Below, piece by piece: positions 8,635 through 17,506 of a stretch of 64,000 bases of DNA (its first letter is position 1; each line of letters begins with the position of its first letter). This DNA comes from Sedimentisphaera salicampi. Lineage in GTDB: Bacteria; Planctomycetota; Phycisphaerae; Sedimentisphaerales; Sedimentisphaeraceae. The position numbers were made by a program, and so were the translations under genes. The notes beneath the pieces were generated by a model. That model was not told where the DNA came from and ran no database searches. It saw nothing but the letters and a program-made list of their open reading frames with translations. The stretch covers positions 2,838,995 through 2,902,994 of the forward strand of contig NZ_CP021023.1 in the NCBI RefSeq assembly GCF_002117005.1, written 5' to 3'.

Positions 8635-10185
8635 ATGAGGCTTTTTGTTTTTATTGTTTTGTTTGTCTCATCAAGCTTTGCCGGCTTGTATGAATCTGGT
8701 TCTGCTTGTTTATCCGATTCCGATAATCCCATTGACAGGGCGGTTTTAAGCGGGCTCAAGGCAAATGGGCTCAAGCCGTCCGAAAAATGTTCAGATTCTG
8801 TATTCTTAAGACGGATATATTTAGACCTTACCGGCACAACTCCACATCTTTGGCAGGCGAGGGATTTCCTGAACGATAAGAGCGGGGATAAACGCCGGAA
8901 GCTTGTCAATAAGCTTCTGGGCAGCCCTGAATATGCAGATTACTGGAGTATGAAGCTCTGTGATACGCTCAGGGTTAAAGCTGAATTTCCGGTTAATTTA
9001 TGGCCGAACGGCGTTCAAGCCTACTACAAGTGGGTTCACAGCAGCGTTGTGAACAACAAACCGTACGATAAGTTCGCAGAGGATATACTCTTATCCAGCG
9101 GGAGCAACTTCAGATCCCCGCCGGTAAATTTCTACAGGGCGATTCAGGGCAATGAGCCGCAAACAATAGCCTCAGCAGCAGCGCTTACATTTATGGGCAT
9201 AAGGCTGGAAAACTGGCCGGAAAAAACCGCTGAGTGCATAACTCCCTTCTTCTCAAGGCTTTGCTATAAGGGCACGAAGGAATGGAAAGAGCAGATCATA
9301 TACAACGACCCCGCCGCAGAGACAAATCTTACCGCCTCGCTGCCTTTCGGGGGCAGGGAGGTAACCATTGAAGCGGGAGAAGACCCCAGAAAGCCCTTTG
9401 TGAGTTGGCTCATTTCAGAGGATAATGATTATTTTGCAGAAAATATGATCAACCGCGTGTGGTACTGGCTTATGGGAAGCGGGATTTATACTGAACTCGA
9501 CGACCGCAGGCCTCAAAGCACGCCTGTAAATCCGAGGCTTATGAGCTGCTTGAAGAAGGAATTCGTTTCATCCGGCTGGGATGTTGCCCATCTGATTAAG
9601 TTTATAGCATCCTCGCAGACCTACCAGCAGTCTTCGATCCCTGACAAGAAGCCCGCAGAAACCCTGAAGCATTTCGGCTGCTACAAAGTAAGGCGCGTTG
9701 AGGCGGAAGTGCTCTCTGATATCCTCGACAAGACATTCGGAGGCAGCAGCGGGAATTATATAAGCAGAATCCCCGAGCCCTTTACCTTTTTCCCCGCCTA
9801 CAAAACTGCTGTTTCCATACAGGACGGCAGCATTACAAGCCCGTTCCTTGCCCTTTTCGGCAAGCCCTCACGGGATACAGGCTTCCTTGCTGAGCGGAAT
9901 TCCGAGCCATCCGCAGCACAGAGCAGGTATTTGCTCAATTCCAACTATATCAACAACAAAATTTCGAGAAGCTGGAAGCTCAAGAAGCTGGTTCGAGATA
10001 ACAGGAAAAACAGAAAGAGGATACTTTCCGGTATCTATCTTTCCATCCTCAGCAGAGCCCCGAGCGAAAGCGAGACAAAGAAGGCTCTGGGTTATTATCG
10101 CAGCAGCGGGCTTAATTTGCTTAACGCCTCTCAGGACATTGCATGGGCTCTCACGAACAGCAGGGAATTTTCCTATAAACATTAA
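8635..10185 (+). CDS. Secreted DUF1549/DUF1553-domain protein
   Basis: DUF1549 and DUF1553 are domains found mostly in Planctomycetota, in large paralogous exported families of unknown function. A signal peptide occupies residues 1-16. DUF1549 is recognised by RRIYLDLTGTTP and the following LVNKLLGSPEYADYW. The DUF1553 part has NMINRVWYWLMGSGI and the LIKFIASSQTYQQSS block. At 516 residues it is shorter than many relatives and lacks the N-terminal cytochrome-like CxxCH domain; I see no heme motif. It begins a four-gene plus-strand run with the DUF1501 gene, a pairing that recurs in planctomycetes. Function is unknown. Confidence 0.85.
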   Translation: MRLFVFIVLFVSSSFAGLYESGSACLSDSDNPIDRAVLSGLKANGLKPSEKCSDSVFLRRIYLDLTGTTPHLWQARDFLNDKSGDKRRKLVNKLLGSPEYADYWSMKLCDTLRVKAEFPVNLWPNGVQAYYKWVHSSVVNNKPYDKFAEDILLSSGSNFRSPPVNFYRAIQGNEPQTIASAAALTFMGIRLENWPEKTAECITPFFSRLCYKGTKEWKEQIIYNDPAAETNLTASLPFGGREVTIEAGEDPRKPFVSWLISEDNDYFAENMINRVWYWLMGSGIYTELDDRRPQSTPVNPRLMSCLKKEFVSSGWDVAHLIKFIASSQTYQQSSIPDKKPAETLKHFGCYKVRRVEAEVLSDILDKTFGGSSGNYISRIPEPFTFFPAYKTAVSIQDGSITSPFLALFGKPSRDTGFLAERNSEPSAAQSRYLLNSNYINNKISRSWKLKKLVRDNRKNRKRILSGIYLSILSRAPSESETKKALGYYRSSGLNLLNASQDIAWALTNSREFSYKH

Positions 10186-10209
10186 CTTTCATTGTGAAAG
10201 ATTATCATT

Positions 10210-11505
10210 ATGAGCAGATTTGAATTTACAAGAAGAGATTTGATAAAGGCTGGTGCAGCAGGTTTAGCCGCTCCGCATCTACTTAACTCGCAGGCCTTGG
10301 CCTCAAAGCCTAAGGCGAAGTCTGTGATACAGATATGGATGTGGGGAGGCCCCTCGCAGATAGACACCTTCGACCCAAAGCCTCAAGCAGGCCAGGACTA
10401 CTGCGGGCCTCTGGACAAGGCGATAGATACAAACGTTGACGGAATCAGGATAAATGCAGCTCTTCCCAAGCTCGCCAAGCAGGCAGACAAATACTCCATC
10501 ATCCGCAGTATGACCCACGGCACTAACGCCCACGAGACCGCATCCTATCTCGTCCAGACCGGCCGTCAGCCTACGCCCGGGATCGTGCATCCGTGCGCAG
10601 GGGCGGTAGTATCGCTGTTCAAGGGCAGGGGAAAGGGCTATGAGAAAAAGCTCCCGCCATACATCGTGCTCACCGAGCCTCAGGGCAGGTTCTCTGAGTG
10701 CGGATTTCTCGGGCTCGATTACAAGCCCTTTGCAACGGGGGGAGATCCCGCCAAAGACCCGTTCGAGGTTTCGGGGATCATCGCCAAAGGCATCAGCGAG
10801 AAACGCCAGCAGTCCCGCAGGCAGCTTCTCGGCAGGCTCGATACCTTCGGTAAGGCTGCTTCGAATCTGGATATCTTTAAGTTAGCCCAAAACGCCCGCC
10901 AAGAGGCATACGATATGATTCTCGGGGATACAAAGAACATCTTCGACCTTTCCACCGAGAAAAGAGAAATCCGCCAGATGTACGGGATGAACACCTTCGG
11001 GCAGTCGTGCCTTATGGCAAGGCGGCTCGCTGAATATGGAGTTCCGTATATCACGATAAACTACAAGGGATGGGACACGCACAAACGCCATTTTGAAACG
11101 ATGAAGCAAAAGCTCCCCGAGCTCGATGCCGGCCTTTCCACTCTCTTTGCAGACCTCTCAGACCGCGGCCTTCTCGATTCGACAATCGTCTGGTGGGGCG
11201 GGGAATTCGGAAGGGGACCGAAGGTGCAGTGGCAGGCTCCATGGAACGGCGGCAGATCACACCACGGAAAATGTTTCTCGGTTGTAGTAGGCGGAGGCGG
11301 ATTTCAGGGCGGAAAGGTTGTCGGCAAATCCGATAAAAAGGCCGTTGCCGTAGAAGAAAATCCCGTGCGCCCTCAGCAGCTTCTTGCGAGTATGTACACG
11401 CTGCTCGGGATAGATCCATCCGCAAAGATGCCAAACAACAGAGGGCTTGATGAAATTGTTATGCCTCTTGCAAAAGGCGAGGGCATCCTGAAAGAGATAA
11501 TGTAG
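10210..11505 (+). CDS. DUF1501 protein, Tat-exported
   Basis: DUF1501 proteins have an alkaline-phosphatase/sulfatase-like fold and are abundant in planctomycetes next to DUF1549/1553 proteins. The N-terminus is a twin-arginine signal (TRRDLIKAGAAGLAAP), implying export of a folded, probably metal-bound protein. Conserved pieces are WMWGGPSQIDTFDPKP, YGMNTFGQSCLMARRL, GWDTHKRHFE and WWGGEFGRGPK. The 431-residue length is normal. It lies 24 bases after the DUF1549 gene and 10 before the PPC gene, so the three are likely one transcript. Substrate and activity are unknown. Confidence 0.9.
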   Translation: MSRFEFTRRDLIKAGAAGLAAPHLLNSQALASKPKAKSVIQIWMWGGPSQIDTFDPKPQAGQDYCGPLDKAIDTNVDGIRINAALPKLAKQADKYSIIRSMTHGTNAHETASYLVQTGRQPTPGIVHPCAGAVVSLFKGRGKGYEKKLPPYIVLTEPQGRFSECGFLGLDYKPFATGGDPAKDPFEVSGIIAKGISEKRQQSRRQLLGRLDTFGKAASNLDIFKLAQNARQEAYDMILGDTKNIFDLSTEKREIRQMYGMNTFGQSCLMARRLAEYGVPYITINYKGWDTHKRHFETMKQKLPELDAGLSTLFADLSDRGLLDSTIVWWGGEFGRGPKVQWQAPWNGGRSHHGKCFSVVVGGGGFQGGKVVGKSDKKAVAVEENPVRPQQLLASMYTLLGIDPSAKMPNNRGLDEIVMPLAKGEGILKEIM

Positions 11506-11515
11506 GAGCGGTTCA

Positions 11516-13774
11516 ATGAATAAAACTTTGAGGCTCAGATTGTGTCTGCTTTTTTCCGTCTCGCTTATCTGCCTGAGCGGGTTTTCTGCAGACCCGCAGA
11601 TTGGATATGTTTATCCTGCAGGTGCGTGCAGAGGCGATACGGTTACCGCAGTTTTCGGCGGGCAGGCCCTCTGGAGCGTGAACGAGGTGCTCTCGAGCTG
11701 TGAGGATATTGAGGCGGAGTTTGTTGACAAGGCAAACCACCGAAGCCCGAGGAGCAGAAGGGTTTATATGCCGCTTGTAAGGGCAAGGCATAAGGGCAAG
11801 AGCGATGAGCATATCCAAAAGCTACGCAAGGAAATGCTCAAGAAGGAAGGCCGCAAAGAGGGCGACTGGTATATAAACCGCATCGAAAAGATGAATAAAA
11901 AGCAATTCCAGCACTTCGTTGAGGCGGCTGTAAGGCTGAACAGACTCCAGCGCACAAACCAGATAGACCAGAAGGTGATAGCGAAGATCAAGGTTTCAGA
12001 GGATGCCGCCCCGGGCAGATACCAGCTTCGCCTGAGGGGCAGAAACGGGATAACAAATCCGGTGGTCTTTATGGTGGGCGTTAATAAGGAATTCAGGGAA
12101 TACGAGCCCAATACCAGAGAGCCCCGCAAGGGGGATGTTCTCCAGCATCCGGCGGTGATTAACGGCCAGATTACTCCGGGCGATGTTGACAAGTTTTACT
12201 TTAATGCGAGCAAGGGTGAGAAGCTTGTTATAAAAACTCAGGCACGAACGCTCGTTCCTTATCTCGCTGATTCTGTTCCCGGGTGGTTTCAGGCGGTTGT
12301 CTCTGTGAGAGATCAGGCCGGCAGGGAGGCAGCATTCTGTGATGATTTCAGGAATCAGCCGGATCCGGTAATCCTCTTTGATGTCCCGAGCACAGGTAAA
12401 TACACCCTCGAGATAAGGGATGCGATTTACCGCGGCAGAGAGGATTTTGTTTACAGGATCTCAATAGATAAGAGCCCTTTTGTGCAGTCTGTTTTCCCGC
12501 TCGGGGCCGAGAAGGGCGGGAAGGTTCGAGCAAAGCTGGAAGGCTGGAATCTGCCTGCAAAGAGCGCAGCTTTCAATAGCACCGACGAGTGCGGGGTTAA
12601 GGCTGATTACATCAGAAAGGCCGGCTTAATCTCGAATCAGTTCAAATACTGCGTTGGCCGGCTGCCCGAGATGGTCGAGAAAGAAACCCCGAAAAACAGC
12701 CCGCAGGCGGTTGAGCTTCCGATAACAGCAAACGGCAAGATTGCAGCCGGCGGGGATGTTGATTCGTTCTCTTTCAATGCCGAAAAGGGCAGGTCATACG
12801 TATTCGAGGTTTGGGCAGCGAGGCTCAATTCCCCGCTCGATTCGTTTTTGCGGATCAAAAACAAAGAGGGCAAAATCCTTGCCTTCAACGACGACAGCGA
12901 AAAGACCCGAACCGGAATGATTACACATTTCGCTGATTCGTATTTGGTCTATAAAGCCAAGCAGAGCGGCACACTTTTCGCCGAGATAACAGATGCCCGG
13001 GGCGAGGGCTCCAGCTCGCACTGCTACCGCCTGAGGATCTCCGAGCCGATGCCCGATTTCAAGGTGTTTACAGACCGCTCCTCGTCAAGACACAATCTCG
13101 GCGATTACCAGATGCTCAAATTCTCCGCACTTCGCAAGGATGGTTTCGATGGGGCGATTGAGATAAGCGTTTCAAACGAAAAATCAGGCTATTCGCTTGA
13201 AGGCGCCGTGATACCGCAAGGGAAAGACTGCGTTTTCGCAACTCTCCACGCTCCCGCCAAGCCTGCGGAAAGGCTCGCAGAGCTTGAGTTTATCGCTGAA
13301 GCCGCTGCCGGAGGCAGAAAAATTGTCCGCAGCGTAACCCCAGCAGACGACACCACGCAGGCGTTTGTGCTTCATCATCTCGTTCCCGCTGAGGCATTTC
13401 TTGCAGAGCTTCGCGGGAAGGGCAGAAGGGTGTTTCCTGTTTCTGTTGAATCGAAAGAGCCTGTGAAGATTGTTGAAGGCAGGGGAGGGACGGTGAGCAT
13501 TAAAACCGCCGGCCACCTGCGGGGCAAATACGGCAGTATTATCCTGTCCAAGAAAGAAGGCCCTGAGGCGATCGATTATGCAAACATCATTCCGAAGAAA
13601 AACGGCTACGATATAAAGTTCAGGGCAAGAGAAGGGATTAAGGCCGGCGATAAGGGCAATATTATCCTTGAGGCAAAGGCCAGAATCAAGCCCCGCAAAA
13701 AAGATGGAAAAGTGAATACTTGGAATCTCGGCTGCCTGCCGGCGATAAGATACGAAGTTGTTTCGGGAGCTTAG
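11516..13774 (+). CDS. Secreted protein with PPC (pre-peptidase C-terminal) domains
   Basis: This 752-residue exported protein has a signal peptide over residues 1-24. Two segments look like PPC beta-sandwich domains: ITPGDVDKFYFNASKGEKL followed by LEIRDAIYRGREDFVYRI (about 220-325), and AAGGDVDSFSFNAEKGRS followed by a second YRLRIS strand (about 415-515). PPC domains are usually attached to secreted peptidases, but no peptidase motif is present, as is common for this third member of the DUF1549-DUF1501-PPC cluster in planctomycetes. A basic, lysine-rich segment occurs around residues 85-135. AGGAG precedes the ATG. The role is unknown. Confidence 0.8.
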   Translation: MNKTLRLRLCLLFSVSLICLSGFSADPQIGYVYPAGACRGDTVTAVFGGQALWSVNEVLSSCEDIEAEFVDKANHRSPRSRRVYMPLVRARHKGKSDEHIQKLRKEMLKKEGRKEGDWYINRIEKMNKKQFQHFVEAAVRLNRLQRTNQIDQKVIAKIKVSEDAAPGRYQLRLRGRNGITNPVVFMVGVNKEFREYEPNTREPRKGDVLQHPAVINGQITPGDVDKFYFNASKGEKLVIKTQARTLVPYLADSVPGWFQAVVSVRDQAGREAAFCDDFRNQPDPVILFDVPSTGKYTLEIRDAIYRGREDFVYRISIDKSPFVQSVFPLGAEKGGKVRAKLEGWNLPAKSAAFNSTDECGVKADYIRKAGLISNQFKYCVGRLPEMVEKETPKNSPQAVELPITANGKIAAGGDVDSFSFNAEKGRSYVFEVWAARLNSPLDSFLRIKNKEGKILAFNDDSEKTRTGMITHFADSYLVYKAKQSGTLFAEITDARGEGSSSHCYRLRISEPMPDFKVFTDRSSSRHNLGDYQMLKFSALRKDGFDGAIEISVSNEKSGYSLEGAVIPQGKDCVFATLHAPAKPAERLAELEFIAEAAAGGRKIVRSVTPADDTTQAFVLHHLVPAEAFLAELRGKGRRVFPVSVESKEPVKIVEGRGGTVSIKTAGHLRGKYGSIILSKKEGPEAIDYANIIPKKNGYDIKFRAREGIKAGDKGNIILEAKARIKPRKKDGKVNTWNLGCLPAIRYEVVSGA

Positions 13775-13794
13775 AAACTGTTTAAGAGAGAAAT

Positions 13795-14970
13795 ATGGAA
13801 TATATCACCTTTGATTTCAGCAGTAACATCAGAATATCTGTTTCAAAATTCAAAAACAAATCCGGCACTGAAGAATACCACCTCACCTTTCAGCCGCTCA
13901 ATTATGCCTCTGCAGGCCGGCAGCTCTCCTGGATTCACGCTGCCTACAAAGACGCCCTGAGGGAGCTTGGGCTGGATAATCAAAGCGCTTTGTTCAGGCG
14001 TTTTTTATGCAGTGATCTTGTGAATCAGGCTGATCTGCTTGAAGGTTTCGATTTTTCCAGCAGTGATACAGCCCGGGCTGGGTGCGCGGTATCAAAGGTT
14101 TGCCAGCCTCCTTGCGGCGAGGCGAAGGTGTGCCTCTGGGCGTACCACGCAGTTAAGCACGGCTCGCCTGCGGCTAAGCAGCTCGGCAGTTCCTGCGTAA
14201 GCTTTACCCCCGATAAGCAGAAGCACCTTTTCTGCGCCTCACTCAGCAGCACCGAGGCCGAAAGCTCTTATTTGCAGACTTATGCAGTTTTCGATGATCT
14301 CGCCGGCAGGCTGGAGGCAAACTCTATGACGCTCAAAGACAATGTAGTGAGAACGTGGTTCTATGTTCAGAACGTGGACGGAAATTATAAAGGGCTCGTA
14401 GATGCAAGAAGGGAGATCTTCGAGAAGGAAGGCCTAACCAAAGACACCCACTTCATCGCAAGTACGGGAATTGAGGGGGCTTGGACTGATCCCGCCTGCA
14501 AGGTGCTTCTGGATTACTATGCTATAGACAAGCTCGCGGAGGGGCAGGTGCAGTATATCTCAGCCCCTGAACATTTAAGCCCAACGCATATCTACGGCGT
14601 TACATTCGAACGGGCAGCATCAATAAACTACGCAGACAGGATCCATACGCTTATCTCAGGAACGGCAAGCATTGATAAAGAAGGCGAGATTGTTCACCCG
14701 GGCGATTTTGAAGGACAGTTTGACAGAACCGCCGAGAATATCGATGCACTCCTGAAGGCAGCGGGCAGCTCAAGGCAGAACCTCGCAGCAATTACCGCAT
14801 ACCTGCGCGACCCCTCCGACAGCGTGCCCGCAGAAAGGCTCATTGAAAGCTGCTTCCCGGGAGTTCCGTCTCTGCTGGTGGTTGCTCCGGTATGCCGGCC
14901 AGGATGGCTTGTCGAGATTGAAGGAGTTGCCGTTACTCCTGCAGATCAGCCGGATATGCCCGATTTTTGA
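13795..14970 (+). CDS. RidA/YjgF-like two-lobe protein
   Basis: The 391-residue protein has a C-terminal half typical of the RidA/YjgF/chorismatase-like superfamily: VRTWFYVQNVDGNYKGLVDARRE, FIASTGIEGA, a strand-helix pattern around LISGTASIDKEGEIVHPG, and AAITAYLRD. The N-terminal half (1-140) is less conserved. Such long RidA relatives are often annotated as translation-initiation inhibitors, but there is no evidence for that here; imine hydrolysis or chorismate-related chemistry is possible. It lacks a signal peptide, unlike its three upstream neighbours. It begins 20 bases after the PPC gene and may be co-transcribed. Confidence 0.65.
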   Translation: MEYITFDFSSNIRISVSKFKNKSGTEEYHLTFQPLNYASAGRQLSWIHAAYKDALRELGLDNQSALFRRFLCSDLVNQADLLEGFDFSSSDTARAGCAVSKVCQPPCGEAKVCLWAYHAVKHGSPAAKQLGSSCVSFTPDKQKHLFCASLSSTEAESSYLQTYAVFDDLAGRLEANSMTLKDNVVRTWFYVQNVDGNYKGLVDARREIFEKEGLTKDTHFIASTGIEGAWTDPACKVLLDYYAIDKLAEGQVQYISAPEHLSPTHIYGVTFERAASINYADRIHTLISGTASIDKEGEIVHPGDFEGQFDRTAENIDALLKAAGSSRQNLAAITAYLRDPSDSVPAERLIESCFPGVPSLLVVAPVCRPGWLVEIEGVAVTPADQPDMPDF

Positions 14971-15279
14971 TGCCATAGTTTGGATGACCCAGCCCGCTTC
15001 GCACAGCCGCTGAGATATTTCAGCCGCTAATCCCCGCTGAGATATATGAGCCACTAATCAGCACTAATTTTTCACTAATGATTTTGCTACTTGCTACTCT
15101 GCCACAGGCTACTCTGCCATCCGCCGCAGGCGGACTTGCAGCTCTGCCACTCGCCACGCATCAATAAATAGGTAACTGTCCCTATTTAAACTTGGAAGTT
15201 AATCGAACGGGCAGAGGCAAATCTAACACATATAAAACCGGTACAAAAATGAGACCGGTTCAAAAACCAGACTGGTCTA
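14971..15279. other. Non-coding repeat-rich stretch
   Basis: No complete gene is supported before the remnant at 15192. The segment holds two imperfect copies of a GCTGAGATAT...GCCGCTAAT phrase (around 15007-15045), one copy of the dispersed 37-base CTAATCAGCACTAATTTTTC repeat (15051-15087), and one TCCGCCGCAGGCGGA palindrome (15120-15134). Confidence 0.7.
15163..15192. repeat. 30-bp direct repeat flanking a gene remnant (copy 1)
   Basis: AATAAATAGGTAACTGTCCC plus TATTTAAACT recurs with one mismatch at 15494-15523 and again at 17721-17750. Each copy contains a short inverted repeat (AAATAGG and CCTATTT, or AAATGGG in the later copies). Copies 1 and 2 bracket the truncated gene at 15192-15506. 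Confidence 0.8.
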
Positions 15280-15506
15280 AAAACTGCACCAGTAGTGGTC
15301 TAAAAAATAGACCGGTTCAAAAATTAGACCGGTCTAAAAACTGTACCGGCAGTGGTCTAAAAATTAGACCGAAACCGGTTCAAAAATTAGACCATAAAAG
15401 AATAAGAAAAGAAAAGAGTAATGTGGACGAGCCTTCCGGATATACTTTTGTGCTGAAGGGAGGGAAAGATTACTCACTTCCAAAAGCCAAACTAATAAAT
15501 GGGTAA
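15192..15506 (+). pseudogene. Remnant of a winged-helix mobile-element gene
   Basis: The open frame (104 codons from a TTG) looks like the middle of a larger protein. VNRTGRGKSNTYK resembles the wing of a winged-helix DNA-binding domain. It is followed by a lysine/arginine repeat region (RPVQKLDRSK-type units) and then GYTFVLKGGKDYSLPKAKL, which from memory resembles conserved C-terminal segments of helix-turn-helix proteins in integrated elements. Both ends are cut: there is no N-terminal helix-turn-helix, and the frame ends within the 30-bp repeat. The repeat region arises from near-palindromic DNA units (GACCGGTTCAAAAA, GACCGGTCTAAAAA). Identity is uncertain; it could be a spurious reading of a DNA repeat. 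Confidence 0.4.
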
Positions 15507-15634
15507 CTGTCCCTATTTAAACTAACCGCTAATCAACACTGATTTTTCACTAATGATTTTGCAACGAGCCATCCGCCGCAGGCGGACTTGCAGCTCAGCC
15601 ACTCTGCCACGAGCTACGAGCTACGAATCTATCC
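15280..15634. repeat. 355-bp direct repeat, left copy (target duplication)
   Basis: This 355-base segment is repeated at 17507-17861 with a constant offset of 2227 and no difference that I can find on base-by-base reading. It ends exactly at the left terminal inverted repeat of the IS; the right copy starts exactly after the right one. IS1634-family elements are known for long, variable target duplications, so this is best read as the duplicated target. It contains most of the gene remnant, one 30-bp repeat, one 37-base repeat and one GC palindrome. Confidence 0.9.
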
Positions 15635-15649
15635 CCTGACTTCGGCGGT
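15635..15649. repeat. IS1634-type terminal inverted repeat, left
   Basis: CCTGACTTCGGCGGT, the exact reverse complement of 17492-17506. Confidence 0.9.
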
Positions 15650-15737
15650 AAATTTTCATAAGTGCCTGTCAATAAAGGACTCGATTTTTTGCGCAGGCAC
15701 TACAACCCTGTTTTTTTGAGTTTTTTCAGGGTCTGTG

Positions 15738-17366
15738 TTACATCTTATAGGGTGTGGTATCTGCGCTCAGATTAACTGTTTTGTAGAGTTTCCTTGCGTC
15801 CTCGTTAATCTTTGATGGCAGCACATATTTGCATTCGCTTTTCTTATCCCAGAGGATGCTAAGCTGCACGTGGTTTAGCGCATTTACCATTCTTGCCACA
15901 GACATCGCCTCGAATCTTAGCCTAACCCTGTATGCCAGATTCCTCGCGCAGGTTAGAGCGATAAAGCATATCAGTATATGGGCTTTGATTCGTTTCGGTG
16001 TCCAGTGATATATCGGCCGTATCTTCAGCTCGTGCTTGCTGATCCTGAAGCACTCCTCAATTAGCCAGAGCTGCTTGTAATGCTCTACTACTGCCGAATC
16101 ATCCATATCCTTAACATTCGTTATAACGCCGTGAAGGCCATCAAATTTCGCTGCCTGAGCATATTTCTCTTCATTTATCTCGCAGTTTACCTCGCCGGTA
16201 ACTCGCATAAATTTCTTGTAGCCGTAGTTGCTTATAAGGGATTTGGGGTTACTGCTCTTTTCAAGCTTCTCACGAAGTTTTCTTATAGCTTCGTCCCTGT
16301 CGTGTTTATTCTTTTTGGCGAGCTTGTCGCTGTAGGTAACAATTAGCCTTCTGTTCTTGCCGTAATCAAAGCTTCTGAGAGGAGCAACGGATTCTGTAAT
16401 CTTTGCTTTCCATTGATCAGTGAGGCTTTTTAGCCTCGCTGCTACGATATATTCCACTTTCTGCTCTTCAAGGTAATCCAGATTAGCCTTGCTCAGCATT
16501 GCGCTGTCTGCGGTAAATATAACACGCTTGAGGTTGTATTTCTCTTTGATCTTAGGAATAACAGTGTGCAGAGTATGCCCTTCATACTGATTGCCGGGGA
16601 ACACCTCATAACCAACTGGAAGCCCCTCTGATGTTGAGAGAAGGCCAAGCACAACCTGCGGCTGATTGAACTTCATATCCTTGCTGTAGCCGTTCTTTTT
16701 GAGCTCATCTTCTGTAAATGATTCAAAATAGAGGGTGGTGCAGTCGTAAAACAGAAGGTTTATCTCTTCGCCTAAAAGCCCTTTAGCAGCCTTGTGAGCG
16801 TGGTTTTGAGCCTTGCTGATAATATCATCTGTGATGTTGTCCATCATCCTGTAAACGCTGTCAAGAGAGAGACTGATGCCGAAGTCTTTAGATAGATCCT
16901 GAACACTGCCTCGCTTACTGACCGGATTTGCAAGCCTTGCCATGGTAATGTGGCGAAGGTTTCTGCGAGCAGCCTCTTTGCGTTTATCAAAAAGATTGTT
17001 AAATCCGAGCTCGTCATAGATGCTTCCGAACACCTCATGGATGCCGGTGGTGATGCGTGCCTGCTCCTTAATATCCTTCAGATTTACGTTTATAGGCTCA
17101 TCATCGATCTTTTTGCGGGCTTCTATAGCAGCCTCTGCAAGCTGCTCAGGCTTGAAAAGTGCCGGCGTTATCTCCGCCTCAAGTTTAGCCTTCTCGAATT
17201 CGGCGAGATCTTTGAGACGGGTAACATCCTCTTCTGTGAAGGCAGTGCCCATATGACGTACTATACGCTGGCGAGGCTGATTCTTCTCGTTGCGATAGCT
17301 CGCAACAATCTGAACAGATCTCTTTGGGCTGTTTTTTGATTTTTTTACTCGTATAAACATAAACAC
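15738..17366 (-). CDS. IS1634-family DDE transposase
   Basis: The 542-residue protein begins with the family-typical SVQIVASYRNEKNQPRQRIV stretch. DDE catalytic residues are recognisable in FYDCTTLYFES (first Asp), IFTADSAMLSK (second Asp) and YKQLWLIEECFRISKHEL (Glu in a YREK-like context), followed by a long helical C-terminus. It moves the element by cut-and-paste or replicative transposition. Length is normal, and no frameshift or stop is present. It fills most of the IS, leaving about 100 bases at its 3' side and 140 at its 5' side. Confidence 0.93.
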   Translation of the reverse strand: MFMFIRVKKSKNSPKRSVQIVASYRNEKNQPRQRIVRHMGTAFTEEDVTRLKDLAEFEKAKLEAEITPALFKPEQLAEAAIEARKKIDDEPINVNLKDIKEQARITTGIHEVFGSIYDELGFNNLFDKRKEAARRNLRHITMARLANPVSKRGSVQDLSKDFGISLSLDSVYRMMDNITDDIISKAQNHAHKAAKGLLGEEINLLFYDCTTLYFESFTEDELKKNGYSKDMKFNQPQVVLGLLSTSEGLPVGYEVFPGNQYEGHTLHTVIPKIKEKYNLKRVIFTADSAMLSKANLDYLEEQKVEYIVAARLKSLTDQWKAKITESVAPLRSFDYGKNRRLIVTYSDKLAKKNKHDRDEAIRKLREKLEKSSNPKSLISNYGYKKFMRVTGEVNCEINEEKYAQAAKFDGLHGVITNVKDMDDSAVVEHYKQLWLIEECFRISKHELKIRPIYHWTPKRIKAHILICFIALTCARNLAYRVRLRFEAMSVARMVNALNHVQLSILWDKKSECKYVLPSKINEDARKLYKTVNLSADTTPYKM

Positions 17367-17491
17367 AGATTATACGAAATAAAAATATTATGTCAATATA
17401 AAAATAAAATTAGGCACTACAAGGAAGCCAGCCCAAAACACCACCCGTAACAGCCTCAAAACGCACTTTTCGATGAGTTTTCCGCAATACA

Positions 17492-17506
17492 ACCGCCGAA
17501 GTCAGG
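17492..17506. repeat. IS1634-type terminal inverted repeat, right
   Basis: ACCGCCGAAGTCAGG, complementary to the left end; the next base begins the second 355-bp repeat. Confidence 0.9.

Larger units (their letters stand above)
15635..17506 (-). mobile_element. IS1634-family insertion sequence, complete
   Basis: This is a 1872-bp element with perfect 15-bp terminal inverted repeats: CCTGACTTCGGCGGT at the left and its complement ACCGCCGAAGTCAGG at the right. It carries one intact transposase on the minus strand. Directly abutting both ends is the same 355-bp host sequence. The intact transposase, perfect ends and identical flanks indicate a recent, probably still active insertion. Confidence 0.92.

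Noticed and set aside
15250-15400. CRISPR-like regular repeats
   Set aside because: The ACCGGT units have no unique spacers of constant length and no cas genes are nearby.
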